Shown here in pieces: positions 53,199-62,176 of a DNA stretch of 64,000 bases (position 1 is the first letter of the stretch; each line of letters opens with the position of its first letter). The position numbers and the translations under genes were made by a program. The notes beneath the pieces were generated by a model. That model was given only the letters and a program-made list of their open reading frames with translations, was not told where the DNA came from and made no database searches. Source of the stretch: Streptomyces sp. SAI-127 (GTDB taxonomy: Bacteria; Actinomycetota; Actinomycetes; Streptomycetales; Streptomycetaceae); the NCBI RefSeq assembly GCF_029894425.1, contig NZ_JARXYJ010000001.1, forward strand, positions 5,146,001-5,210,000, given 5' to 3'.

Positions 53199-53944
53199 GC
53201 ACACCTGAGACGACGGCTGCTCCCACGCCCTCCCCGGTTCCCACCACGGCCGCCGTGGCCCTCGGCGACGACGCACTGGTGCTCTCGCACCGCCTGGGCG
53301 AGTGGGCGGGTCACGCCCCCGTCCTGGAGGAGGAGGTCGCCCTCGCCAACATCGCCCTGGACCTGCTCGGCCAGGCCCGGCTGCTGCTGTCCATGGCCGG
53401 CGACGAGGACGAACTGGCGTATCTGCGCGAGGAGCGCGCCTTCCGCAACCTCCAGCTGGTGGAGCAGGAGAACGGCGACTTCGCCCACACGATCGTCCGC
53501 CAGCTCTTCTTCTCCACCTACCAGCACCTGCTCTACGCCGAACTGGCCGCGGGCGACGGCCCCTTCGCCCCACTCGCCGCGAAGGCCGTCAAGGAGGTCG
53601 CCTATCACCGCGACCACGCCGAGCAGTGGACCCTGCGGCTCGGCGACGGCACCGAGGAGAGTCACGGGCGGACCCGGCGGGCGTGCGAGGCGCTGTGGCG
53701 GTTCACCGGCGAGATGTTCCATCCGGTGGAGGGAGTGGACGTCGACTGGGAGCGCATGGAGGCCGCCTGGCTCGCGTCCGTGGGGGAGATCCTGCGCCGG
53801 GCCACCCTGGCCGTCCCCGAAGGGCCGCGCACCGGCGCGTGGGCAGCCGGGGCGGGGCGGCAGGGTCTGCACACCGAGTCCTTCGGGCGGATGCTCGCCG
53901 AGATGCAGCACCTGCACCGCAGTCACCCGGGGGCGTCATGGTGA
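53195..53944 (+). CDS. paaC: Phenylacetyl-CoA epoxidase subunit PaaC
   Basis: 249 residues, structural partner of PaaA with the same helical fold: LVLSHRLGEWAGHAPVLEEEVALANIALDLLGQARLLL, LVEQENGDFAHTIVRQLFFSTYQHLLYAEL and AYHRDHAEQWTLRLGDGTEESHGR. The start GTG 53195 overlaps the paaB stop (GTGA) and adds a Thr/Pro-rich N-terminal leader of about 25 residues. Confidence 0.94.
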   Translation: MSTPETTAAPTPSPVPTTAAVALGDDALVLSHRLGEWAGHAPVLEEEVALANIALDLLGQARLLLSMAGDEDELAYLREERAFRNLQLVEQENGDFAHTIVRQLFFSTYQHLLYAELAAGDGPFAPLAAKAVKEVAYHRDHAEQWTLRLGDGTEESHGRTRRACEALWRFTGEMFHPVEGVDVDWERMEAAWLASVGEILRRATLAVPEGPRTGAWAAGAGRQGLHTESFGRMLAEMQHLHRSHPGASW

Positions 53945-54465
53945 CGCTCACCTCGCTGGAGACGGAGCTGTTCGCGCTCGCCGGTTCGGTGCCCGACCCC
54001 GAACTGCCCGTGCTCACCCTGCGCGAGCTGGGTGTGCTGCGCGCGGTGCATGTCCGGGACGCGGACTCGGTCGACGTCGAGCTGACCCCGACGTACACCG
54101 GCTGCCCGGCGATCGAGGCGATGTCCCTGGACATAGAGCGGGTGCTGCGAGAACACGGCGTGCGGGAGGTCACCGTCCGCACGGTACTCGCGCCCGCCTG
54201 GTCGACCGACGACATCACGGCCGAAGGGCGCCGCAAGCTGCGGGAGTTCGGCATAGCGCCGCCCCGCGTCGTGGCGGCGGCCGGGCCGGTCGCGGTGCGG
54301 CTCGGGCCGACGCGGACACTGGACACGGCGGCCGAGGCTGTCCTCTGCCCGCACTGCGGTTCCGCCGACACCGAACTGCTCAGCCGGTTCTCCTCCACCG
54401 CGTGCAAGGCGCTGCGCCGGTGCCTCGACTGCCGTGAACCGTTCGACCACTTCAAGGAGTTGTGA
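53938..54465 (+). CDS. paaD: PaaD, Fe-S assembly factor for the epoxidase
   Basis: 175 residues. DUF59/MIP18 domain (PDPELPVLTLRELGVLRAVHV, TYTGCPAIEAMSLDIERVL) followed by a zinc-ribbon-like C-terminus (CPHCGSADTELLSRFSSTACKALRRCLDCREPFDHFKEL), as in PaaD/PaaJ-type proteins. It probably helps install iron in the reductase subunit or di-iron site. Overlaps paaC by 7 bases. Four Cys of the ribbon are kept. Confidence 0.93.
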   Translation: MVTLTSLETELFALAGSVPDPELPVLTLRELGVLRAVHVRDADSVDVELTPTYTGCPAIEAMSLDIERVLREHGVREVTVRTVLAPAWSTDDITAEGRRKLREFGIAPPRVVAAAGPVAVRLGPTRTLDTAAEAVLCPHCGSADTELLSRFSSTACKALRRCLDCREPFDHFKEL

Positions 54466-55523
54466 TGGCCCGCTTCCACCCGCTCCCGGTGGCCGCGGTC
54501 GACCGGCTCACCGACGACTCCGTGGCCCTGACCCTCACCGTGCCGCCCGAGCTGCGCGAGGAGTACCGGCACGCCGCCGGCCAGCATCTCGCCGTGCGCC
54601 GCACGGCCGACGGCCGGGAGATACGCCGGACCTATTCGATCTGCTCCCCGGCACCCGACGCGGAGGGACCTCGCGAACTGCGGGTCGGCGTGCGGCTGGT
54701 GGAGGGCGGGGCCTTCTCGACGTACGCGCTCAAGGAGATCAACGTCGGTGACGAGCTGGAGGTGATGACGCCGGCCGGCCGGTTCACCCTCGACCCGGCG
54801 CCCGGTCTGTACGCGGCGATCGTCGGCGGCAGTGGCATCACCCCGGTGCTGTCGATCGTGGCGACGCTGCTGGCGCGCGAGCCCGAGGCCCGGTTCTGCC
54901 TGATCCGCAGCGACCGCACCTCCGCGTCCACGATGTTCCTGGAGGAGGTCGCCGACCTGAAGGACCGCCACCCCGAGCGCTTCCAGCTGGTCACGGTGCT
55001 CTCCCGGGAGGAGCAGCAGGCGGGGCTGCCGTCCGGGCGGCTCGACCGGGAGCGGCTGACCGGACTGCTGCCGGCGCTGCTGCCGGTGGACCGGGTGGCG
55101 GGGTGGTTCCTGTGCGGACCGTTCGGACTGGTGCAGGGCGCGGAGAAGGCGCTGCGGGAGCTCGGGGTCGCCCGTACCCGTATCCACGAGGAGATCTTCC
55201 ATGTGGACGCGGGGGCTGCCCCGGCGCAACCGGTCCCCGCGCCCGCGCACAGCACGGTGACCGCCCGGCTCGACGGACGTGCCGGCAGCTGGCCCGTCCA
55301 GGACGGCGAGTCGCTTCTGGAGACGGTGCTGCGCAACCGGTCCGACGCGCCCTACGCCTGCAAGGGCGGGGTGTGCGGGACCTGCCGGGCCTTCCTGGTC
55401 TCCGGCGAGGTGCGCATGGACCGCAACTTCGCGCTGGAGCCGGAGGAGACGCAGGCGGGCTATGTCCTGGCGTGCCAGTCGCATCCGGTGACGGAGAAGG
55501 TGGAGCTGGACTTCGACAGGTAG
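54465..55523 (+). CDS. paaE: Phenylacetyl-CoA epoxidase reductase subunit PaaE
   Basis: 352 residues. Ferredoxin reductase fold: FAD site RRTYSICSP, NAD(P)H site GGSGITPVLSI and CGPFGLVQGAEKALRELG. C-terminal plant-type 2Fe-2S domain with CKGGVCGTCRAF and a fourth Cys in VLACQSHPV. Delivers electrons to PaaA. ATG 54465 overlaps the last base of the paaD stop (TGATG), with AAGGAG 5 bases upstream. GTG 54462 would add one Met. Confidence 0.94.
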   Translation: MARFHPLPVAAVDRLTDDSVALTLTVPPELREEYRHAAGQHLAVRRTADGREIRRTYSICSPAPDAEGPRELRVGVRLVEGGAFSTYALKEINVGDELEVMTPAGRFTLDPAPGLYAAIVGGSGITPVLSIVATLLAREPEARFCLIRSDRTSASTMFLEEVADLKDRHPERFQLVTVLSREEQQAGLPSGRLDRERLTGLLPALLPVDRVAGWFLCGPFGLVQGAEKALRELGVARTRIHEEIFHVDAGAAPAQPVPAPAHSTVTARLDGRAGSWPVQDGESLLETVLRNRSDAPYACKGGVCGTCRAFLVSGEVRMDRNFALEPEETQAGYVLACQSHPVTEKVELDFDR

Positions 55524-55548
55524 GTCGGGGGAGCCCGTTCCCTTCTTC

Positions 55549-55562
55549 TAGAACCTGTTCTA
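55549..55562. promoter_or_regulatory. KstR-type operator
   Basis: TAGAACCTGTTCTA, a perfect inverted repeat matching TNNAACNNGTTNNA, the KstR consensus of actinobacterial steroid degradation. It lies 60 bases before the acyl-CoA dehydrogenase GTG. Identity with KstR is inferred from the motif. Confidence 0.6.
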
Positions 55563-55565
55563 TCT

Positions 55566-55578
55566 TGACGGACCGTCA
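55566..55578. promoter_or_regulatory. Second palindrome, TGACGGACCGTCA
   Basis: TGACGG-A-CCGTCA, perfect 6-bp arms, 4 bases after the KstR-type repeat. Its position is typical for an operator at the start of transcription. The regulator is unknown. Confidence 0.45.
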
Positions 55579-55622
55579 GATCAGCTGACCCGATCTGCCG
55601 ACCCTTCGGAAGGACAGGGACC

Positions 55623-56771
55623 GTGGACTTCACCTTCAGCGAGGAGCAGCAGGCGGCGGCCGAGGCGGCGCGGGGGGTGTTCGCCGACGTCGCGCCGGAC
55701 GCGGTGCCGTCCCCGGCACTGACCACGGGTGCCGTGGCCGACGAGTTCGACCGCGCGCTGTGGGCCAGGCTCGCCGACGCGGACCTGCTGAGCCTGCTGT
55801 CGGCCGAGGAGTACGGCGGGGCGGGTCTGGACGCCGTCGCGCTGTGCCTGGTGCTGCGCGAGTCGGCGAAGGTGCTGGCGCGGGTGCCGCTGTTGGAGAA
55901 CAGTGCGGCCATGGCGGCCGTGCAGGCTTACGGCGGTCCCGAGCTGAAGGCGGAGCTGCTGGAGCGGGCAGGGCGCGGGGAGGTCGTGCTGACCGTCGCC
56001 GCGAGCGGCCGCACCGGCCATGACCCGGCCGAACTCGCCGTCACCGCACGGCAGGAGGAGGGGGCGGGGGCGGGGGCCGACTGGATCCTGGACGGTGTGC
56101 AGACGGCGGTGCCGTGGGCGTACGACGCGGACCACGTCGTCGTCCCCGCCCACACGGCCGCGGACCGGACCGTCCTCGCGCTGGTGCCCCGGGTCCATGA
56201 CGGGGTCGTGCCGGCCGAGCAGTTCTCCACCAGCGGGGAGCGGCTGGGTGAACTGCGGCTGGAGTCGGCGCGGATCGCCGCACGGGACGTGATCGACGTC
56301 GAGGGCGCGTGGGAGTGGCTGCGGGATCTGCTGACCACGGGGACGTGTGCGCTGGCGCTCGGCCTGGGCGAGCGGGTGCTGCGGATGAGCAGTGAATACA
56401 CCAGCAAGCGCGAGCAGTTCGGGTTCCCGGTCGCCACCTTCCAGGCGGTCGCCGTGCAGGCCGCCGACCGTTACATCGACCTGCGCGCGATGGAGGTCAC
56501 GCTGTGGCAGGCCGCTTGGCGGATCGCTTCGGGAGCCCGGTGCACGCTGCCGGTCGCGGGGGACGTCGCCGTGGCGAAGATCTGGGCCTCCGAGGGGGTA
56601 CGGCGGGTCGTGCAGACGGCACAGCATCTGCACGGCGGGTTCGGCGCCGACGTCGACTACCCCCTGCACCGCTACCACGCCTGGGCCAAGCATCTGGAGC
56701 TGTCGCTGGGCCCGGCGGCGGCTCACGAGGAGGCGTTGGGGGACCTGCTGGCGGCCCATTCTCTGGGATAG
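55623..56771 (+). CDS. Acyl-CoA dehydrogenase, steroid-type short form
   Basis: 382 residues, MDFTFSEEQQAAAEAARGVF. FAD enzyme with LLSAEEYGGAGLDAVALCLVLRESA, then LGERVLRMSSEYTSKREQFGFPVATFQAV, as in the subunits of alpha2beta2 dehydrogenases of steroid side-chain degradation. The usual catalytic Glu of the YEGT position is not there (DYPLHRYHAWAKHLEL instead), so it may be the non-catalytic partner of a heteromer whose mate is elsewhere. GTG 55623 follows AAGGA. It lies after paaE, separated by two operator palindromes. Confidence 0.88.
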   Translation: MDFTFSEEQQAAAEAARGVFADVAPDAVPSPALTTGAVADEFDRALWARLADADLLSLLSAEEYGGAGLDAVALCLVLRESAKVLARVPLLENSAAMAAVQAYGGPELKAELLERAGRGEVVLTVAASGRTGHDPAELAVTARQEEGAGAGADWILDGVQTAVPWAYDADHVVVPAHTAADRTVLALVPRVHDGVVPAEQFSTSGERLGELRLESARIAARDVIDVEGAWEWLRDLLTTGTCALALGLGERVLRMSSEYTSKREQFGFPVATFQAVAVQAADRYIDLRAMEVTLWQAAWRIASGARCTLPVAGDVAVAKIWASEGVRRVVQTAQHLHGGFGADVDYPLHRYHAWAKHLELSLGPAAAHEEALGDLLAAHSLG

Positions 56772-56841
56772 GCGAAACCGCGGAACCCTTGATCGGCGAC
56801 TGAGAGGATGACGGAACCGCACCGACAGAAGGAGGCCGAGC

Positions 56842-57024
56842 ATGATGGTGCTCGCCCTGTCCTGCATCCTCGTGCTCACCATCGCGGGATGCGTCTGCGT
56901 CTGGTGGGCGGCCCGGGGCGGCCCACGCTGGACGCGCGCGGTGTCCGCCGCGACCCTCGCAGCGGGCGAGCTGGCCCGCCGCGCGAGCCGTTACGACCGC
57001 AACCCGAGCGGCAAAGACGACTGA
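56842..57024 (+). CDS. Small membrane protein
   Basis: 60 residues beginning MMVLALSCILVLTIAGCVCVWWAARGGPRW. One hydrophobic helix (about 3-24) with two Cys, then a basic Arg-rich tail ending NPSGKDD. It is supported by AAGGAGG before the ATG. No known family. Convergent with the rhodanese gene. Confidence 0.65.
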   Translation: MMVLALSCILVLTIAGCVCVWWAARGGPRWTRAVSAATLAAGELARRASRYDRNPSGKDD

Positions 57025-57051
57025 GCGTCCGCCGCCCGGGAACGCCGGAGG

Positions 57052-57399
57052 CTAGAGGACGAAGCCCGGCCGGCCGTCGTCGGTCACCACGGGGCGGCCC
57101 GTCTCGGCCCACAGCTGCATGCCGCCGTCGACGTTCGCGGCGTCGATGCCCTGCTGGGCCAGGTACATCGTTACCTGCGCCGAGCGGCCGCCGGACCGGC
57201 AGATCACGTGGACGCGGCCGTCCTGCGGAGCGGCCTCGGTCAGCTCGCCGTAGCGGGCCACGAACTCACTGATGGGTATGTGCAACGCCCCTTCGGCGTG
57301 ACCCGCCTGCCATTCGTCGTCCTCGCGGACGTCCAGCAGGAAATCGCCGTCCTTGAGGTCCGTGACCTGGACCGTGGGCACACCAGCACCGAAATTCAT
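57052..57399 (-). CDS. Rhodanese-like domain protein
   Basis: 115 residues, single rhodanese domain: DFLLDVREDDEWQAGHAEGALHIPISEF, then VHVICRSGGRSAQVTMYL, with the catalytic Cys in CRSGGRS. Transfers sulfur, probably from thiosulfate or persulfides. Ends with VVTDDGRPGFVL, the same length as GlpE-like proteins. The start is the ATG of MNFGAGVP at 57399. Confidence 0.9.
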   Translation of the reverse strand: MNFGAGVPTVQVTDLKDGDFLLDVREDDEWQAGHAEGALHIPISEFVARYGELTEAAPQDGRVHVICRSGGRSAQVTMYLAQQGIDAANVDGGMQLWAETGRPVVTDDGRPGFVL

Positions 57400-57437
57400 G
57401 GGGCCGACGCTACCCGACGCCCTCGGGACGCGGCCCG

Positions 57438-58292
57438 TCACTCCTGTACGAGCAGCTCCGCGAGCTCCGCCTCGCGTGTGGAGACGTCGGCCAGGAGCTT
57501 CTCGGCGATCTCCTCCAGGAGGTGGTCCGGGTCGTCCGGTGCCATCCGGAGCATCGAGCCGATCGCGCTCTCCTCCAGCTCCCGCGCGACCACGGACAGC
57601 AGTTCCTTGCGCTGGGCGAGCCATTCGAGACGGGCGTAGAGCTCCTCGCTGGGGGTGGGCCCCTGCTCCGGGGGCTTCGGCCCGGCGGCCCACTCCTCGG
57701 ACAGTTCCCGCAGGAGTGGCTCGTCCCCACGGGAGTAGGCCGCGTTGACCCGGGTGATGAACTCCTCGCGCCGCGCCCGCTCGGTCTCGTCCTGGGCGAG
57801 GTCCGGGTGGGCCTTACGGGCGAGCTCACGGTAGAGCTTGCGGGCCTCGTCGCTGGGGCGCACCCGCTGCGGAGGCCGCACCGGCTGGTCCGTGAGCATC
57901 GCCTCGGCCTCGGGGAACAGGCCCTCCCCGTCCATCCAGCCGTGGAACAGCTCTTCGACGCCGGGCATCGGCATCACCCGGGCACGGGCCTCGTCCGCCT
58001 TGCGCCGGTCCTCGGGATCGCCGGTGCGGGCGGCCCGGATCTCCGCGATCTGCGCGTCCAGCTCGTCGAGGCGGGTGTACATGGGGCCGAGCTTCTGGTG
58101 GTGCAGGCGGGAGAAGTTCTCCACCTCGATGCGGAAGGTGTCCACCGCGATCTCGTACTCGATGAGCGCCTGCTCCGCGGCCCGTACGGCACGCTCCAGC
58201 CGCTCCTCGGGCCGGGGCGCACCCCCGCCCTCGGCAGCCACCTGGTCCGCACCGGTGTCACCACCGTGCCGCTCAGCTTCCGGGGTCATCAT
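57438..58292 (-). CDS. J-domain (DnaJ-like) protein with coiled-coil
   Basis: 284 residues. A coiled-coil-like stretch (ERLERAVRAAEQALIEYEIAVDTFRIEVENFSRLHHQKL ... ELDAQIAEIRAAR) precedes a J-domain: LYRELARKAHPDLAQDETERARREEFITRVNAAYSRGD, with the HPD motif required for Hsp70 stimulation. An alpha-helical C-terminus follows (YARLEWLAQRKELLSVVARELEESAIGSML). It probably recruits DnaK to a specific client. Start MMTPEAER at 58292 or 58289, no strong ribosome site. Confidence 0.8.
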   Translation of the reverse strand: MMTPEAERHGGDTGADQVAAEGGGAPRPEERLERAVRAAEQALIEYEIAVDTFRIEVENFSRLHHQKLGPMYTRLDELDAQIAEIRAARTGDPEDRRKADEARARVMPMPGVEELFHGWMDGEGLFPEAEAMLTDQPVRPPQRVRPSDEARKLYRELARKAHPDLAQDETERARREEFITRVNAAYSRGDEPLLRELSEEWAAGPKPPEQGPTPSEELYARLEWLAQRKELLSVVARELEESAIGSMLRMAPDDPDHLLEEIAEKLLADVSTREAELAELLVQE

Positions 58293-58440
58293 CCGAACAG
58301 CGTAGGCCACGAACGGAACGACCACGGCAGGTCGCCCCCCGGCCCCGCCCCCACCGGGGGCCGTCGCCCGCGCCCCCGACGGCGGCGTGCCCGGCCGGCC
58401 TGGACTGTGCTCTTCCGCCCTGTGGACGCCGAGGGTGTCC

Positions 58441-59925
58441 TCACACCCCCGGCTCCCCCGCGATCCGCCCCGCCCGCACCGCCGCCACCAGGTCCGCGTG
58501 GTCCGCCTCCGTGCGGTCGGCGTAGGTCACGGCGAAGGTGGCGATGGCCTCGTCGAGTTCGTCGTTCTTGCCGCAGTAGCCGGAGACGAGGCGCGGGTCG
58601 GCGCTGTGGGAGTGGGCGCGGGCCAGGAGGGCGCCGGTCATACGGCCGTAGTCGTCTATCTGGTCGGCGGAGAGGGCGGTCGGATCGACGCTTCCCTTCC
58701 GGTTGCGGAACTGGCGGACCTGGAAGGGGCGGTCATCGACGGTCGTCCAGCCCAGCAGGATGTCGCTGACGACCTGCATCCGCTTCTGGCCCAGGACCAC
58801 CCGGCGGCCCTCGTGGTCGACCGACGGGGCCTCGAAGCCGGCGGTGACCAGGTGGGGCACGAGCGCCGAGGTCCTCGCCTCCTTGACCTGGAGGACCAGC
58901 GGTTCACCGCGGTGGTCCAGCAGCAGGACGACGTAGGAGCGTGTGCCCACGCTGCCCGTGCCGACGACGCGGAACGCCACGTCGTGCACCGCATGGCGGG
59001 CCAGCAGCGGAAGGCGGTCCTCGGAGAGCGTGGTCAGGTAGTGCTCCAGGGAGGCGGCTACCGCCGCGGCCTCCGCGTCCGGCACCCGGCGCAGCACCGG
59101 CGGGGCGTCCACGAAGCGGCGGCCGCCGTCCTCGGTCAGCTCCGTCGACCTCGCCGCGAAGCGCCCGCTGGTGTTGGCCCGCGCCTTCTCCGAGACCCGC
59201 TCCAGCGTGCCGACCAGGTCATGGGCGTCGGTGTGGGAGACGAGCTCCTCGTCCGCGATCGCGTTCCACGCGTCCAGCACCGGGAGTTTGGCCAGCAGCC
59301 GCATGGTGCGCCGGTAGGCGCCCACCGCGCCGTGCGCCGCCGCGCGGCAGGTGTCCTCGTCGGCGCCGATCTCCCGGCCCGCGAGGACGAGGGAGGCGGC
59401 GAGCCGCTTGAGGTCCCACTCCCAGGGGCCGTACACCGTCTCGTCGAAGTCGTTCAGGTCGATGACCAGGTCGCCGCGGGCGTCGCCGTACAGGCCGAAG
59501 TTCGCCGCGTGCGCGTCGCCGCAGATCTGGGCGCGGATCCTGGTCATCGGGGTGCGGGCCAGGTCGTACGCCATGAGACCCGCCGAGCCGCGCAGGAAGG
59601 CGAACGGCGTGGCCGCCATCCGGCCCACCCGCAGCGGGGTCAGCTCGGGGATGCGGCCCCGGCTCGACTCCTCGACCGCCTCCACCGTGCCGGGACGGGA
59701 GCTGTCGGGGTCCAGCACGGCATGGGCAGCGCGCGGGACGCTCTCCCGCAGAGCCTTGCCCTCCTTCTTGGGCGAGCCCTCGACGGGCCACTGGGCGAAG
59801 CCGCGCACCAGGGGCCGCCGGGCCCCGGCCGCAGCGCCGGCCGTCTCACCGGCCTGCGCCCCGGCCTTCGCCTCCACACCGGCCTCGGTCACACCGACCG
59901 CCTCCCCCGTGACTCGCAAGAACAT
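58441..59925 (-). CDS. DUF2252 family protein
   Basis: 494 residues, kinase-like fold without known activity. Typical blocks: SSRGRIPELTPLRVGRMAATPFAFLRGSAGLMAYDLA, ICGDAHAANFGLYGDARGDLVIDLNDFDETVYGPWEWDLKRLAAS (HGD..N and DFD-like), VLQVKEARTSAL and RRVVLGQKRMQVVSDILLGW. The N-terminus (MFLRVTGEAVG...) is Ala/Gly/Glu-rich. Start chosen at 59925. The frame is open about 20 codons further upstream across DnaA-box-like repeats. Confidence 0.85.
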   Translation of the reverse strand: MFLRVTGEAVGVTEAGVEAKAGAQAGETAGAAAGARRPLVRGFAQWPVEGSPKKEGKALRESVPRAAHAVLDPDSSRPGTVEAVEESSRGRIPELTPLRVGRMAATPFAFLRGSAGLMAYDLARTPMTRIRAQICGDAHAANFGLYGDARGDLVIDLNDFDETVYGPWEWDLKRLAASLVLAGREIGADEDTCRAAAHGAVGAYRRTMRLLAKLPVLDAWNAIADEELVSHTDAHDLVGTLERVSEKARANTSGRFAARSTELTEDGGRRFVDAPPVLRRVPDAEAAAVAASLEHYLTTLSEDRLPLLARHAVHDVAFRVVGTGSVGTRSYVVLLLDHRGEPLVLQVKEARTSALVPHLVTAGFEAPSVDHEGRRVVLGQKRMQVVSDILLGWTTVDDRPFQVRQFRNRKGSVDPTALSADQIDDYGRMTGALLARAHSHSADPRLVSGYCGKNDELDEAIATFAVTYADRTEADHADLVAAVRAGRIAGEPGV

Positions 59926-59971
59926 CAACTCGTGCCGACCGTACAACCACCAGCCAAAACGCGTCAGACCC

Positions 59972-59998
59972 TGTGGACAACTCCACACCTGTGGAAAA
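59972..59998. promoter_or_regulatory. Cluster of three DnaA-box-like sequences
   Basis: TGTGGACAA (59972-59980) is the exact complement of the DnaA box TTGTCCACA, and TGTGGAAAA (59990-59998) is a one-base variant. TCCACA and TGTGGA also make a 6-bp inverted repeat with a 2-base spacer. They lie between the DUF2252 gene start and the response regulator gene end. Confidence 0.5.
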
Positions 59999-60031
59999 AC
60001 CCCGGAGGAAAGACGCAGCCCTGCGCGTCCC

Positions 60032-60664
60032 TCACGCCCGCAAGTACGCCAGCACCGCCAGCACCCGCCGGTGTGTCTCCTCCGCCGGCGGCAGGTCCAG
60101 CTTCGTCAGGATGCCGCCGATGTGCTTGCCGACCGCCGCCTCGGACACCACCAGTTCCCGCGCGATGGCCGCGTTGGACCTGCCCTCCGCGATCAGCGCG
60201 AGCACCTCTCGTTCACGTGGGGTGAGCCGCTCCAGCGGATCGCGGCGGCGGCGCAGCAGCTGCCGTACGACTTCGGGGTCCACGACGGTGCCGCCGTCCG
60301 CGACCTCGCGCAGGGCGTCGACGAACTGCTCGACCTGGCCGACCCGGTCCTTGAGCAGATAGCCGACCCCCGTGCCGTCTCCGGAGTCGAGGAGTTCGGA
60401 GGCGTACGCCCGCTGCACGTACTGGCTGAGGACCAGCACCGGCAGGCCGGGGCGCCGCTCCCGCAGGCGGACGGCCGCGTGCAGCCCCTCGTCCTGGAAA
60501 CCGGGCGGCATGCGGACGTCCGTCACGACGACGTCCGGGTTGTGTTCTTCGACGGCGGCAAGAAGTGCCTCGGCGTCACCGACTGCCGCGACGACCTCGT
60601 GCCCGCAGCGGCCGAGCAGGCCGATGAGCCCCTCGCGCAGCAGCACGCTGTCCTCGGCCAGCAC
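60032..60664 (-). CDS. Response regulator, NarL/LuxR type
   Basis: 210 residues. Receiver domain with phosphorylated Asp49 (VVVTDVRMPP) and Lys (YLLKDRV), then a LuxR-type HTH (LTPREREVLALIAEGRSNAAIARELVVSEAAVGKHIGGILTKL). Partner of the sensor kinase at 60664: the GTG start shares one base with its stop codon (TAGTG). No earlier in-frame start exists, so the first beta strand is a little short. Confidence 0.93.
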   Translation of the reverse strand: MLAEDSVLLREGLIGLLGRCGHEVVAAVGDAEALLAAVEEHNPDVVVTDVRMPPGFQDEGLHAAVRLRERRPGLPVLVLSQYVQRAYASELLDSGDGTGVGYLLKDRVGQVEQFVDALREVADGGTVVDPEVVRQLLRRRRDPLERLTPREREVLALIAEGRSNAAIARELVVSEAAVGKHIGGILTKLDLPPAEETHRRVLAVLAYLRA

Positions 60665-61998
60665 TACACGGAGCGATCCGCCTGCGCCCGCACCCCGGTC
60701 GTCCCGCGCGCCTCGGCCAACTCGGTCACCTCGCAAGGGAACTCCACACGCAACAGGGTCGGACCGCCCGGCGGACTGGACAGGGAGAGTGTGCCATCCA
60801 GGACCGACACCCGGTCGGCGAGTCCGGTCAGCCCGCTGCCCGCAGAGGCGTCGGCGCCGCCGCGGCCGTCGTCCCGCACCTCCAGCAGCAGCCGCCCGCG
60901 GGAGTGTCCACCGCGCACCTCGGCCCGGTCCGCCCCGCTGTGCTTGGCGACGTTCGCCAGGGCCTCGCAGACCACGAAGTAGGCGGCCGCCTCCACCGCC
61001 TGGTCCAGCCGTCCCGGCACCGACAGATCGACGTCGACCGGGACGACGGAGCGGTCCGCGACATCGGCCACGGCGGCGGTCAGGCCGTAGTCCGCGAGGA
61101 CCTTGGGGTGGATGCCCTGAATGAGCTCGCGCAGTTCGGCCAGGGCCTGGCCCGCCTCGTCGTGGGCCTTGGCGAGCTGGTCGGCGAGCGGTCCGGCCGG
61201 GGCGTCGAGACGGGCGAGACCCAGGATCATCGTCAGGGCGACCAGGCGCTGTTGGGCTCCGTCGTGCAGATCGCGTTCGATGCGCCTGCGCTCCGCCTCG
61301 AAGGCGTCCACCAACCGCGCGCGTGAACGGCTCAGTTCCACGACCCTGGCATCCGGCTCGCCGTCGCGTGAGGCGATCAGCAGCCGGGTCAGCCCGGCCC
61401 GGGCACCCGCCACGACCCCCAGCGTGTACAGGCCCAACGCCAGGAGCGCGAGGCCCAGTACGGCCACCCCGAAGGCCGTCGGCCACGTGGTGACCGTCCA
61501 CTGCTTGAGCACCTTCGCCTCCCGGCCGTCCCCGACCGTGGCCATCAGCAGCGGGGCGGCGGCCATGGAGACCGGGCAGAGCAGGGCGACCGCGATCGCG
61601 AGGGCGTCGACCGGCCAGAGCAGCCCGGCGAACAGCAGGGTGTACCCGAACTCACGCCAGGTCGCCTGCTCCTTCAGCCGCGTCGTCAGCCAGGCCCACA
61701 GCCCCGTGGCGGCGGGTGCCCGATGCGGATCGGACACCGGGTCCGCGTCGACCAGGCGCAGTCGTCGCCGCTCCAGCCGGGCAACCACGACACCGGACAG
61801 CGCCAGCATGACGAGCAACGGCAGCCCCACGAGTACGGCGGTGAGCGCCCCGCCGACCACCGCCAGCGTCACGATCCCCACCAGCGCGACCACGCCGGCC
61901 GCCGCACCGGTCAGCAGATAGCCGACCGCGCGCCAAGGCCACGCCGACAGCAGAAAACCCGGCCGGGACATGGCCTGCCACACATTCCGAGGATGCAT
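60664..61998 (-). CDS. Sensor histidine kinase, HisKA_3 type
   Basis: 444 residues. The N-terminal sensor region has about four helices in two pairs. The dimerisation/phosphoacceptor motif is ERRRIERDLHDGAQQRLVALTMILGLARL (His in RDLHDGAQQR), followed by HATPase blocks (YFVVCEALANVAKHSGAD, LEVRDDGRGGADASAGSGLTGLADRVSVL). This is the DesK/NarX-like class with the cognate LuxR-type regulator next to it. Start ATG 61998 or GTG 62007. Divergent from the ABC exporter genes, the arrangement of cell-envelope stress or antimicrobial peptide modules. Confidence 0.92.
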   Translation of the reverse strand: MHPRNVWQAMSRPGFLLSAWPWRAVGYLLTGAAAGVVALVGIVTLAVVGGALTAVLVGLPLLVMLALSGVVVARLERRRLRLVDADPVSDPHRAPAATGLWAWLTTRLKEQATWREFGYTLLFAGLLWPVDALAIAVALLCPVSMAAAPLLMATVGDGREAKVLKQWTVTTWPTAFGVAVLGLALLALGLYTLGVVAGARAGLTRLLIASRDGEPDARVVELSRSRARLVDAFEAERRRIERDLHDGAQQRLVALTMILGLARLDAPAGPLADQLAKAHDEAGQALAELRELIQGIHPKVLADYGLTAAVADVADRSVVPVDVDLSVPGRLDQAVEAAAYFVVCEALANVAKHSGADRAEVRGGHSRGRLLLEVRDDGRGGADASAGSGLTGLADRVSVLDGTLSLSSPPGGPTLLRVEFPCEVTELAEARGTTGVRAQADRSV

Positions 61999-62176
61999 GC
62001 GGATCACCGTAGAAGCGGGACACGGGGCGGTGCCATGGCCCTGGACGGAGGAGTCGGGGTATGGCCGGCCCTACCCCAGGTCTCGGTCCCGCCGCACTGC
62101 GCCCGGGCACCTCCGCACGGTTTCGTGGAGCCACCGAAGCCAGCCGCGGGGACGACACCGGACAACTGGGGGACCC

